Assembly (NCBI RefSeq): GCF_022376445.1
Contig: NW_025955134.1
Span: 1-64,000, forward strand
Source of the DNA: Fomitopsis serialis
Taxonomy: Eukaryota > Basidiomycota > Agaricomycetes > Polyporales > Fomitopsidaceae
Length of the DNA: 64,000 nt
Direction: 5' to 3'
Shown here: positions 49,074 to 59,928 of the stretch, piece after piece
Numbering within the stretch: position 1 is the first letter of the stretch
How the letters are laid out: each line of letters starts with the position of its first letter
Program-made: the position numbers and the translations under genes
The notes under the pieces: generated by a model
Database searches by the model: none
What the model saw: only the letters and a program-made list of their open reading frames with translations
What the model was told of the DNA's origin: nothing

Positions 49074-49352
49074 CGGTCGACGCCTGAGTACTGCGCCTTA
49101 ACGGCTGCGACTCGGTGTGCACTGGCTTACCTGCGGCATCGCCCTCACGGGCTTGAAGCCAGGGGGAGACTATGCGCGGAAACGCTGCAGGTCTCAAGCG
49201 CGACTCACGTCGCTGCTAAACCCCATGAGGACACTGAGTCCATGTGTGTGGACAGCGCCTTTTGGCTGCAGTCCGTTGTGTGACAGAGCGCTGACGACGC
49301 CTTCGTCAAGCAGCTCTTCAATGTTTCCCCCGTTCAACACAACTCTCACACA

Positions 49353-50734
49353 ATGTCCAACGCTCTCCTCAACATGGTCCCTGTCCTGGACGGCTCCAAC
49401 TACGCCAAGTGGTCGGAGGCCATGAAGTCCTACCTCCAGAGCCAGGAAGTCTGGTTCATGATTGGACAGACTCTCGGTGAGCGCCCGACACTCGAGGAGG
49501 GCGGCAGGAACCGTCAGGAGGTCTTTGCATGGACCCAGGCGGACGAGAAGGCGCAAGGCATGATACGCCTGCGCCTCAGTCCTTCGGTCGTTCAAATCGT
49601 CAAAGACAACGACTCGGCGAAGGATCTCTGGGACATGCTGTTGACAATGTACAGCAAGCAGAACGCTGCAAACCTCTACGCGTCCTTCAGGACTGCGACG
49701 ACTGTGCGCGTTCCTGCTGACCAGCACCCCGCTCCTTTCCTCGCCAAGATCATCGACGCTTGCGAGAAGCTCGAAGACAACGATCTCAAGCTCCCCGACG
49801 CGCTTCTGGCCATGATGGCCCTGAATGCTTTACCGTCGCGGTATGACAACATCGTGCAGGTCATGCTGCAAACGACGAACGTCAAGAAGCTCAAGATCTC
49901 GATGTCCGGCACACCGCCAATCTCGCCTTTGAGCAAGGCTCGGGCAAGAAGGCGTCTTCTTCGCACGACGCGAAGAAGATCTCGGCCGTCAAGCGAAAGC
50001 AAGGCGAGCCGAGCTTCCAGCAGCAGCAGCAGCGCCATGACGGCGGCAGCGGCAGCGGCGAGAAGGCCGACAAGGGCAAGGGCAAGCAGCGCGGTAAACG
50101 CAGCGGCAAGAAGACCCGTGCCCAGAAGGACGGCGGCGGCCACAGCAACGGCCACGACCACGCTCACATCGCCTCGCAGGCGTCTGTGGCTGGTCCCTCT
50201 ACGTCCCACGTCATGGACATCGCGCCTTCGGGCAGCATAGTCCGCACCGTCGAAACGTGTGCGCCTGTGCAGAAGCGCCCTATGCGCAACTGCCAGCGAT
50301 GGCTGCAACGCGCCCTCAAGTTGGCCGAAGAGGTCGACGTGTCTCCTACGGTTGAGCGCCTCAAAACGCTCACTCAAGTTGTCGACAACTCCGCACAGAT
50401 CGAGGACTACCTCTCTGACACGGAGTCGCGTGCATCCAAGCGCGCTCGTCTCTCCGACGACGACAACGACATGGCCGAGAGGATCGACGAGGTGAATGCG
50501 GGTTACAACTCGTACGACGACGGCACCTGGGCCGAGACCCAGGAACCCCTTAACTGGGGGTCGGACGACGAGGACGTCGGCGAGAACGTCGACGAAGACA
50601 TCGCGATGGCCGCGGCCTTGATCTGGACGAGGACGCCAGGTCAGTACCCTCATCTTCATATTCCCAGCGACACACTAACAATGCGCTACCCACAGCCGCA
50701 TGTAGTGTACCATCTATGTCGCGTAGCAAACTAG
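49353..50734 (+). CDS. gag: copia Gag
   Basis: Starts MSNALLNMVPVLDGSNYAKW, the copia gag (UBN2-type) opening, with SYLQSQEVWFMIGQTL, IRLRLSPSVVQIVKDNDSAK, DLWDMLLTMYSKQNAANLYA and ALNALPSRYDNIVQVMLQT. Near 49900 the frame shifts by a lost base to DVRHTANLAFEQGSGKKAS. A Gln/Gly/Lys-rich basic region (KGKGKQRGKRSGKKTRAQKD) and an acidic tail (LSDDDNDMAERIDE, DDEDVGENVDEDIAMA) follow. If the intron at 50640-50695 is retained, Gag stops at TAG 50732-50734. No CCHC zinc knuckle is visible; the basic region may bind RNA instead. The protein forms the virus-like particle shell. Confidence 0.88.
50640..50695 (+). other. Putative 56-nt intron joining gag to pol
   Basis: Donor GTCAGT at 50640, branch-like CACTAAC near 50672-50678, acceptor CCCACAG at 50695. 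Removing it joins the Gag frame (…ACG CCA G) to CC GCA TGT and directly into the pol frame with no stop. Keeping it leads to a stop after 13 more codons beyond the acceptor. Size and signals match ordinary introns in this window. Confidence 0.72.
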
Positions 50735-53700
50735 ATCACAGTAGTTTGCTACATAAATATATACATTGTCGTCACGCGCGAGAATTTGCTGCGTGTTCAA
50801 AATGTAAGGGAAAATGTAAGATTGAGGACGTCATAGAGGGTGGCAATGAAGCCTACCCTGACGGAGACCCAACTTGGATGTTGGACTCTGGTGCTTCAAT
50901 GCACTTTACCAACCGGATGAGTGACTTCGCTGAAGTTGAGGATCTCAGCGAACCCATCCTGGTGCAGACTGCGAATGGCACGGCCCGCTGCACGAAGCGC
51001 GGGACCGTCTTCATCAATTTCCTAGGTGGAGACGGTGAGATGATTACAACTCGTCTACACCCCGTCTATTATTTCCAAGGTCTGCATCAACGGTTGTTGT
51101 CCATGGGGACTTTCCTCAAAGAAGGCATGACTGTGCGCGGTGGTTCGCAGCACATCGACCTCTATGAGCCGGGATCGCGGGATCCACTATACGTGTTTAA
51201 ACCGCTGAACCCAGGTGGCTCTATTTTTGGGATTTATGCTGCAGCTTCTGGGGAAGATGCGCAAAGTATCCACAATACGGTCTACACTGTAGACTATGAA
51301 ACTATGCACCGCCGTTTTGGGCATCCCTCAAAGGATGTTCTTCGGAAGGCTGAAAAACACACCGATGGTTTCCCTCTCAGGGTTGAGTTCCCTACGGAGG
51401 ATCCTGTGTGCCCTGGATGTGCAGAAGGGAAAATGCCAAACAAGGCTTTCCCGCCATCCACAAAGCGAGCGACAGAGCCCTTCGAGCTCATTCACAGTGA
51501 TGTGAAGTCGTTTCCGCTTGACTCCTACCATAAGTACAGGTACTACATACTGTACTATGATGACTACACGTCCCACGCCTGGACCGTGAATCTGCGCACC
51601 AAAAGTGCTGCGATCTCGTCTACGCGGCAATTCCTCGCCACGGTTAAAACCCAATATGGCAAGGAAGTTAAAGGATGGATGTCGGATGCTGGGGGAGAAT
51701 ACAAGTCTGATGCGTTTGACAAGATGCTGAAAGACGAGGGCATCAAGATCTTGCAAAGCTCGCCGCACACTCCTCAGGAGAATGGCAGAGCTGAGCTACT
51801 CAACAGGACGATAATGGACAAAGCTCAGGCTATGCGCCTTGAAGCGTGTCTACCTGAATCCTGGTGGGAATTTGCGGTGAACCACGCTGTCCATGTGTAC
51901 AACAGGACACCATCTCGTCGCCTCAAATGGCTGACACCATATGAGATGTTGAACGGCGAGGCTCCCGCCATTAGGCACCTACGAGTATTCGGGTGCGGCG
52001 CATACGTCTTTATCCCCAAGGACGTGCACAAGAACACTCTGTCTAGAAAGTCAGAGTTAATGACATACCTCGGTGTCGCCCCCGGAGGTCACGGTGACTT
52101 GTTCATGCGTGCACCAAATAATGTGCTCTACACGTCGTCACATGCGTTGTTCGACGAGAGTATGTTCCCCAAATGCCCCAGCATGAAGCGGCGGGGTAAT
52201 ACTAGGCTGCAAAGCGCGCCAAAACATGACCACAAAGCGGGTCACCAACCCACTTCTCAGGAGGATTCAGACGATGAGGATATCTCTCGTCCCTACCACC
52301 TTCCAAAGGGAACGGACGATGAGCGTGACGATGCTCAGGAGCAGCCAAAGGCGCCCAGTCCAGTTCCGCCGCCACAACCTTTGGGAATTCCTGCGCCTCA
52401 AGGGCAGCGGAAATCAGGTCGTCAGCGGAAGCATGTAACTCGCCCAGGGAACGTCTACGGAGAAAATCGCAATCCCGTAGACCAGTACAAAGAGATTGAA
52501 AAGAAGGGGCAGTGGAAAAAGATTGTCAGAGAAGGGTCGGGTAGCGCCCGCCCTAACCCTCAATCAGGGTCGCAGCAACAGGTTCCCGGACCTAGCGCGC
52601 CAGAACCACAGCCAGACCAACCTTCTGGATCTGCCTCGGGCTCAGACGAAGAAGTCGAGGAGTTACTCATGGCACGACTATGCCGGGAAGGGGGAGTAGG
52701 AATGGTCAACATGCTGCTTTCATGCGCAATACCATCTGTTGAACATGATTCTCCAGCGTCCAATCCACGTGAATGGACATACCGCGATATTCTCAAGCTA
52801 CCCAAAGAGGAGCAAGAGAAGTGGAGACTAGCGTGTCGTGAGGAGTTAGAGGCTCTACGCAAACGCAATGTCTATGAGTTGGTAGACCGTCCTAAAGGAC
52901 GTAGGGTTACCAAAAACCGCTGGGTCTTCGACGTCAAAACTGACGGTCGTAAAAAGGCTAGACTAGTCGCAAAAGGCTACTCCCAGATTGAAGGCCTTGA
53001 CTATGATCAGGTCTTCTCTCCCGTCGTACACTTTGAGACCGTGCGCCTAATACTCGCGCTAGCTGCGCTCGAGGGCATGCACATCTCCGGACTCGATGTC
53101 CGTAATGCGTACCTCTATGGTAAACTCGACGAGGAGATTTACATGGAGCAGCCTGACGGCTTTAAAGTCCCAGGCCAAGAGCACAGAGTCCTCCGGCTAC
53201 TGCGTGCTCTCTATGGACTTAAACAGGCGGGCTTGCGTGGTGGCGCACCCCCAATGAGTCCCTCAAGGAACTTGGCTGTGTACGCCTTGTATCCGATGCC
53301 GGAATATTCATCTACAAGACAAAAGATGGGAGGTTCGTCCTCATCATCGTCTATGTGGATGATGCCCTTTTCTGCGGAAAAGACAAGGCCCTAGTGGCCG
53401 CTCTAAAGAACCGCTTCATGAAGAAGTGGGAGTGTCGCGACCTTGGCGACGTCAAGGAGTTCCTGCGAATGAGCATTACTCGGAAAGGCGACGAGATTCA
53501 TCTCGACCAAACTGCCTACCTTGAGAAGGTGCTTGAGCGCTGTGGCATGCAGAATGCTAAATCTGCGCCTACTCCACTCCCTGCGGGCTACAAACCTGAG
53601 CCTTACACCGGCACGGTTGACCCTGCACTTCGAAGTCGGTATCAGACTGTCATTGGCTCCTTGCTATATATCATGCTTGGAACTCGCCCTGACATCTGTT

Positions 53701-54311
53701 TTGCCGTGACAAAACTCGCGCAACATGCTGCGAACCCGTCACAGGATCACTTAGATAAAGCGCTGTATATCTGCCGCTATCTAATTGGAACCAAGTCCTA
53801 TGCGCTTGTATACAGCGGCAAAACTGGACAAGGTGTCTCGGCGTGCACAGACTCCGACTGGGCTAACGACCCGGAGATGCGGAGGTCTCAGAGTGGCTAC
53901 TTTATGAAGTTAGCTGGTGGAGTGTTCAGTTGGCTGTCTCGACGGCAAAAGACGGTAGCACTGTCTTCAACTGAGGCTGAATACATGTCGCTCAGCGACT
54001 GCAGCCGCCAAGTCGTATGGATTAAGATGCTCCTCACGGAGATTGGATATCCACTTGGCCCACTACCTATCTGCTCGGATAATCAGGGAGCGATATTCAT
54101 CGGCTCAAACCCTGTAACTGAGAGGTGGTCGAAACACATCGACATACGCTATCATTATATCAGGGAGCTAATTGAAGAACGACAGGTCGAAGTCTTCTTC
54201 ATTGGCACTGATGACAATCCGGCAGACCTCTTCACCAAGAACTTGGGCCGCGTCAAGTTCCAGAAGTTCAGGGGCATGCTCGGACTTCGATTCTACGATG
54301 AAGAGTCCTAG
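50696..54311 (+). CDS. pol: copia Pol (protease, integrase, reverse transcriptase, RNase H)
   Basis: Protease active site WMLDSGASMHFT (about 50877-50910). GAG-pre/zinc HRRFGHPSKDV with CPGC. Integrase acidic triad in HSDVKSF, MSDAGGEY and QENGRAELLNR. Reverse transcriptase with RWVFDVKTDGRKKARLVAKG, DYDQVFSPVVHFETVRLILA and IVYVDDALF (YVDD at 53352-53363). RNase H with CTDSDWANDPEMRRSQSGYF, SSTEAEYMSLSDCSRQVVWI and DNQGAIFIGSNP. Stop at 54309-54311. A lost G near 53233 breaks the frame between LYGLKQAGL and the next block. A cysteine cluster (HCRHAREFAACSKCKGKC) precedes the protease. Read as a Gag-Pol fusion through the small intron; pol also has its own ATG at 50716. Confidence 0.93.
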
Positions 54312-54374
54312 AGCAACCACGGACGGCAGCCCATGGCGCCAGGATATGCTTCGTATGTCAGGGACGTACTTAGC

Positions 54375-54383
54375 AAGGGGGAG
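54375..54383 (+). promoter_or_regulatory. Polypurine tract
   Basis: AAGGGGGAG directly before the right LTR, the plus-strand primer for reverse transcription. Confidence 0.88.
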
Positions 54384-54668
54384 TGTTGAACCATATAGGC
54401 GCCCACCGGGCCGCCGGGTTCCACGGGCCGGATCGCACTGCACGTGCTAGATCCGCACTTACCGCATAGAGCAAGTCATGCGTGGGAATGGACTATACAG
54501 TAGTATTAGTCAGCGTCTCTCAGATGTATATAAGACCCACCAGTAGCGTAGCTCTCTCTCCAGTACTTCCACCACTGGAACTACTTGTGTGCCTCAAGCT
54601 TAACAGCAACACCTTCAAGCAGGTAAGTTAGAGTGCGGTCCACTTCGTGTGACCAAGTCTGCTCAACA
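54384..54668 (+). repeat. 3' LTR
   Basis: 285 bp, the same length as the left LTR, with no indels and four substitutions. Ends TGCTCAACA. Confidence 0.97.
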
Positions 54669-54673
54669 GCTTA
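54669..54673. repeat. Target site duplication, right copy (GCTTA)
   Basis: Exact copy of 48772-48776. Confidence 0.92.
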
Positions 54674-56924
54674 TCCAATGGTAATGAGTTTCTCTACAAT
54701 TCAAAAGGATAACATATGCCCTGACACACCTCAAAACAGCTGCTTTGTGGATGTTTGGGGTGTCAGATGAACACCAAAGCACCTGAGAAATTGATACTGT
54801 CTCTAGCTGCCTATAGACACAGGCAGAGCTCAGTCTATACTATCTCATCAAGCACTCTTTGAAGCATCTTACCTGCAGGTACACAGAACACGGACAACAA
54901 GCCCAACTTGGTGCTCGGCAGACAGGAGATAGGACTAACAGAGTGCGGCGAAACAGCTACAGATGTTCACGATGAACAGCAAGGAGTAGAAGATGGGGGT
55001 TGAGAGCAAGGAGCAAAAACTTGAGGTCAGTCTCTCGGTGTACCGCCCCACCACATGGCCCATGCAATGCATCCGCATGTTCTATGAACCCTACTAGTAT
55101 TAGGTGAGCATCCTGGGCGACTGTATATGTGTACCGGCTTCGCACAGCCACGTTGATTCTGTACCACCTTGGATCTCTATGCAGTACACTCTGCAGACAG
55201 CCTCTTGAGACGGAGATTCACCAATGTACCCTGAACTGACACTACCCAAACCAGCATTTTTGGAGGGTACATACTGCAAAGCATGTGAGGGAATCGGTGC
55301 ACTTGGAGACAGCAAGTATGCAATGAGGATTCAAGACTGGTGCATGTGTGGGTATTGTGTGGTTATAGACCAGAACACACGACACAACGGGCTCCCAGGG
55401 ACAACAATTCAAGCATCGTGCATTCGAGAGAGAGAGCCGCCGAGACAGAGCACCATCAATCACAGGAAAGATGGAAGGCATCTTCGCAAACAGCACCTGA
55501 ATAAAACAGCTTCCGGTCCACACTCAGTATGTCCTGGATGAGTGCAAGCTTGGACGCGGCAACAGTGTATGCGCCACACACATCCCTGAAGAGCGCAGAG
55601 GAGAAGGAGCTCATGCAAGTCGTTTGCTTGTAGACCATCCGAATAACCGCCCATAGCTACTAGGAAGTCAGGAGTACCGCGCGCTCAAGCCACTGATTCC
55701 GAGATCAGCTTCATAGACACAGAAGACAATTCAACCTGCACAGATATAGAGCACGGACTATGGACCACAATGCACAGAGCTGTGGGTACCCGGAATAAGC
55801 AGAAGCCGGGGTCAAGCACTGGACTCCTGCGGACGTCCTGATCTTCATAGGACCCGACATCCCAAGCCTCGTCGCACGGACCTCGCGGTGGTTGAACGTG
55901 CGAGCGGAATGTGCACACATTCGTCTAGAACGGGAGGCTAACTCGCTAGTAGCCCTGAAACATGCCAGGATGAAGAACACTCGTATTACTCACCTCACAT
56001 GCAGTCGTGCAGTCGCATACGCGTCACCGGACACAGGGCAGAGTCTGGCGCCGTCGGCGCGCGTTTGACCGGTATGCAGCCCACTGAGACAGGGACTCGG
56101 CGAGAGCTCGTATGATGTGTCCCACACGATCGAAAGTTTGAGTCATAGAGTGAAGTACTCACTAGGCAAGGGATCCCGCGACTCGATTCGTCGCGGCGGC
56201 ATAGATGAGTGCTCGGCAAGTGAACAGAGATCATGGCAATTTGTCCTATCGTAGATACAAGGCCTACCCACCACCAAGGTCATTGGCCTGCAGACGCACT
56301 TGTGTGGTGGGAACTTAGACTCTTCTGCGCCTACGTGCCAGTGCAAGCCGGGCAGCTCGTATGTACGACTCGTCCGGCAATACACGGGCTGTCCGCTGAT
56401 GAGGGCGAATGTCACGATCAACGACTGCATGGTGGTAGGGAGAAACGCGTACATACCTGACGTTCAGAAGCAAGCCAACCACGGCCGCTCCAGACCTCCC
56501 TCCGGGGTGAAGCCTGAGGCGTGTTTGTGGCCTGCCTACGGGAGGTGTAACGACACTGCACCCAGGCACTCATCCAATCGCAAAGCAACCGTGGACAGCC
56601 CACGCAGTATAGTCTTGGTGTCCAAAATGTGATTGTGGTGTCGTTTTGCGAGTGCAGAAAGAAACAAAAGACCATTGAACCCGTATAACGGGGCATGCTT
56701 ACAAATCCCGAGTACCAAACGCCGAAGCGTTGGCGCCCGTGGTGGCTGCGATCGTTGGGCGGTTTGGGCCGACTTGGACTCAAACGTCTGCTACTTGGCG
56801 TGTGGCTGCAGTCGACCTTGCCTGCAGCCGCCGATTTCGTTCCAGCCGTGCGCGCAATCTTGTTCTCTTCTTTCCGTATGGCTACTCACTTTGTGCGCGA
56901 CAGGCATAGCGTCGTGCTCGCACC
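54674..56924. other. Intergenic, no supported gene
   Basis: The AT-rich island continues to about 55000, then composition returns to normal. Several reverse-strand open frames between 55240 and 56720 have Cys/Leu-rich, partly hydrophobic stretches and splice-like signals, which could be remains of a membrane-protein gene, but no family motif could be assembled. Confidence 0.4.
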
Positions 56925-59667
56925 ATGTCTCAACGCAAACTGGGCACCAACTATGCTCTGCCGGACAATCCAGAATGGATCACCTTCCCTCGCTCAGACG
57001 GTGACCCGGGCGCCCTCCCCAAGAACACGCAGCGTATCGTCGACTCCAAAGGCGAAGTCAACTACATGCGCCCCGTTCAGCTCGACGAGGGCCAGGCCAT
57101 CAACTGGCGCGTCAACGTCGGGGCTCAGGTCGCCAACTTGCTCAACTACCCCAGTGAGTCGTCCGCCCGCGTGCTTGCATCCCTACGCTCTGACCGCCAC
57201 TCAAGAGGGCCCAAACTACGTGCTCCAGAATTGGCCCGAAGGCTACCAATTTTACGACCACAACAAGGGTCCTGCCAAATCTCCGCGACACGACCCATAT
57301 CTATGCGGTGCGTCCCTCTCCATCCTGCCTAGCATACCGTCCTCACAGCGTTCCAGGTTCGACTCTCGTCAACCGCTTCCGCTCGACCAACGAGTTCATC
57401 CCTCACGCCGTCTGGCTCATGTCCGACGAAACTCTGAACCGCGGCAACTGCGAATGCAAATATTGCGCCAAAAAGCCCCAGCGCGTCGTCACGACCGTCC
57501 TCGACCTCCCCTCCGCCGGTTCGAGGCGCGGGTCCTCCATCATGAGCAGCCCGACCAAGTCGATCCGCCGCCACCGCGAGGTCCGCAAACCCAAGCCCTA
57601 CGCCCAGGTCCGCCGCGCGCCCAAGCCCGTCAAGCCTCCCCGTGTCGGGCCGGAGCAGTCACTCGTCCCGGAGCGCGACAACGATGTGAGACACTCCCTC
57701 ATGACGGGCCACTCTAGCGGGCCGAGGTGGCACAGGAAGGGCGAGCTCGTGTGGTGCGTGCTCAACCCGCCGATATGGGGAGAGAAACCGGACGACTGCA
57801 TCCTGTTCTGGCCGGGCGTCATCGAACGCGTAGATGTTCACGGCGATGTGCTGCGAGATGAAAATGCGGTGGACAGTGCATCTGACAGCGCGCCCGCGCA
57901 ACCGCCTGAGCCCGGGCCAGGCCCGGCGTCGGATGGAGGGAGCTCGCAGGTCGTCGCGGGGGACGTGAACGCGAAGCCGCCCTGGGACGTGCGCCAGTGG
58001 TACTCATACAACGTGAAGCTCCTCGCCGTGACGCACGCCTGCGCCGCCTCCGACCGCGAAGTCTTGCCCTACCTCGCGTACGCCCCGCCGGAACAGCTCC
58101 TCGGGAGTCTGCAGGACCACCTCCAGCAGATCATGCACTCCAAAGCCATCGCGGAGATGGACAGCGACCTCAGCCACACCTTCATGTTCAACCCCGTTTC
58201 CTTGGCGCAGTCTGCGCGAGGCCCCTCCGCCGCCGGCCCCTCCGCGATGCCCGACCCGGACCCTGTGCGTTACAGCGAGGCCGTCGCCCCATTTTCGCTC
58301 GCCGTGCAGATCGCGTCGAACGTAGCCGGGTTCTGGGGCCCGACGGACGAATGGGAGTGCAAGTTCACTGTCCCGCTCAACCAACCGCTGCCTCCGCCGC
58401 CGCCCGCCGAGCCCCGCCTGCCCACACAGGAGTCCGACGCCGGGCTCACTCTCGAAGCGCTACTGAACCAAGCCGCGGAGAACAACGCTGTCGACGTGAC
58501 GCACCGGCCGACCGCGCAGAACATCGACGTCGACGGCGTGTACCGCCCGCCAGGCATGTCCGACGCGGAGTTCGAGGAGGTGCGCACGCGCGTGCTCGGG
58601 CCCGGCGGACCCACGCACGTCGTCACCCAGACGCGCTACCAGGGCCTCTGGTGGGGCGCGGAGCGCATCTGGACGGACGAGCTCGTCCGCCTCAAGCTCG
58701 CGCGCTGCCAGTTCGCCCCGCGGGTACGGACGTGTTCTTCCCGCCCGCGGGCCCGTCGGCCGGCGCGCGCGCGCACGCGGAGGGCAGCGGCTACGCGGAG
58801 GTCATCAACGAGGGCTCGATGGGCGCGGGGGAGAAGGGGCTGTTCATGCTGCTGGAGGGCCTGTTCGTCGTGGACGTCCTGAGGGAGGACGGGGAGGGCC
58901 TGACGAAGGAGTGTCGCGCGTCTGGGCAGCTGTACGAGCTTGCAGACGAAGATTGGGAGGACCCGATGGAGCCCCAGGAGCCCCCTCCTCAGGCCAATGG
59001 AAACGGCAAAGGTAAAGGCAAGGAGAGAGCTACAGATACAGGAGAGGGGGCTTCCAATGGGGTCGTTCCGCCGCCGGGTCCGTGGGGGCCTTCGTTCATG
59101 CCTGGACCATCTCCTCTGAGACCTCCACCACTGCCCAACCCTGATCCCACCGTCTCCGTCGCAGACACTGCGGAGGCTGCCCTCGCGCAGACGACCCAAG
59201 GCTCAGGCAAGCCCAAATCCCGCACCGTCGGGAGCCAACTGTCCCATCCCGCAAACTCGGTGCCGTATCCGTTGCCGAAAGCTCCAAAGGGCTTCAAGTT
59301 CCGGCGCATACACCCACCTGGACACGAAGTCGTCCTGTCGCTCCCTCTGATCAGCGGTCGATACTATCCCGGGCTGTTGGAACACCCCCTCATGGGGCCG
59401 ATCATCGACAAGGCGTTTGCTGTCCCCTCGCATGATGGTGGGTTGGAGAAGAGCAGACACATCTGGGCTATGGAGGGATTGGTCGCTGGTGTGCATCAGT
59501 CCATGGACCCGACTATCTGGAAGCCGTCGCGGAGTACGATGTTCAAGGACGCGGACGTGGAGTCCAGAGGGCACTTCAAGGCTCTGTGGGAAGAGGTCAA
59601 GGAGGGCCGACAGATGGACCTTTCCCAGTTCATCAACCCAGATATTATGGACGTGGAAATGCGCTGA
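56925..59667 (+). CDS. CLR2: Clr2-type transcription-silencing protein
   Basis: Starts MSQRKLGTNYALPDNPEWIT. After two introns come NWPEGYQFYDHNKGPAKSPR with DPYLCG, VNRFRSTNEFIPHAVWLMSD and CECKYCAKKP, the pattern of the Clr2 N-terminal silencing domain. Next is a basic linker, then GELVWCVLNPPIWGEKPDD with FWPGVIERV, a BAH/Tudor-like opening. RQWYSYNVKLLAVTHACAAS, TRYQGLWWGAERIWTDELVR and GLFMLLEGLFVVDVLREDG follow, ending DIMDVEMR at 59667. In fission yeast Clr2 belongs to the SHREC histone-deacetylase/remodelling complex that silences heterochromatin. One -1 break occurs in a C-run near 58718, after LARCQFAP, with the conserved text resuming as GTDVFFPPAG. Family call by recognised motifs; function by homology. 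Confidence 0.78.
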
Positions 59668-59928
59668 GATTATGTTGTCGACTTTGTTCAGCTGTGATAC
59701 TCGTTGCTTGCTGGGTATGTTGGCTGTTTGCTGTGTCTTCAATATGTAGTGTCCTCAGTTCCAATTTCCTCCTCCATGTATTAATAATGTCCACAATGCA
59801 GGGAATCAATGCATACGGAGTGAGTACGCATAAAACGAGTGTAAATGGACATGTCGACGATTATACCAAAGATATATGTTGCGGAACGTCTGCGGTATCC
59901 ACCGCACTCCTATGCCTCATCCCGCATT

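Larger units (their letters stand above)
48777..54668 (+). mobile_element. Complete Ty1/copia LTR retrotransposon
   Basis: A 5892-bp element bounded by two 285-bp LTRs and flanked by the 5-bp duplication GCTTA. The internal order primer site, gag, protease, integrase, reverse transcriptase, RNase H, polypurine tract is the copia order (integrase before reverse transcriptase). One -1 frame break occurs in gag (about 49900) and one in pol (about 53233). LTR identity is 281/285, so the insertion is young. Confidence 0.96.

Noticed and set aside
49676..50659. 327-codon reverse open frame inside the retrotransposon
   Set aside because: Antisense shadow of gag; Val/Leu/Arg-rich with no motif.
55242..55638. 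Possible membrane-protein gene on the reverse strand
   Set aside because: No joinable exons giving a recognisable family; hydrophobic stretches are short.
57354..57366. B-box-like GGTTCGACTC suggesting a tRNA gene
   Set aside because: It lies at an exon start of the Clr2-type gene, with no A-box or cloverleaf around it.
58724..58788. Intron instead of a frame break in the Clr2-type gene
   Set aside because: Removing GTACGG...GCAG leaves the wrong frame and deletes conserved-looking GTDVFFPPAG; a lost C in the C-run explains it better.
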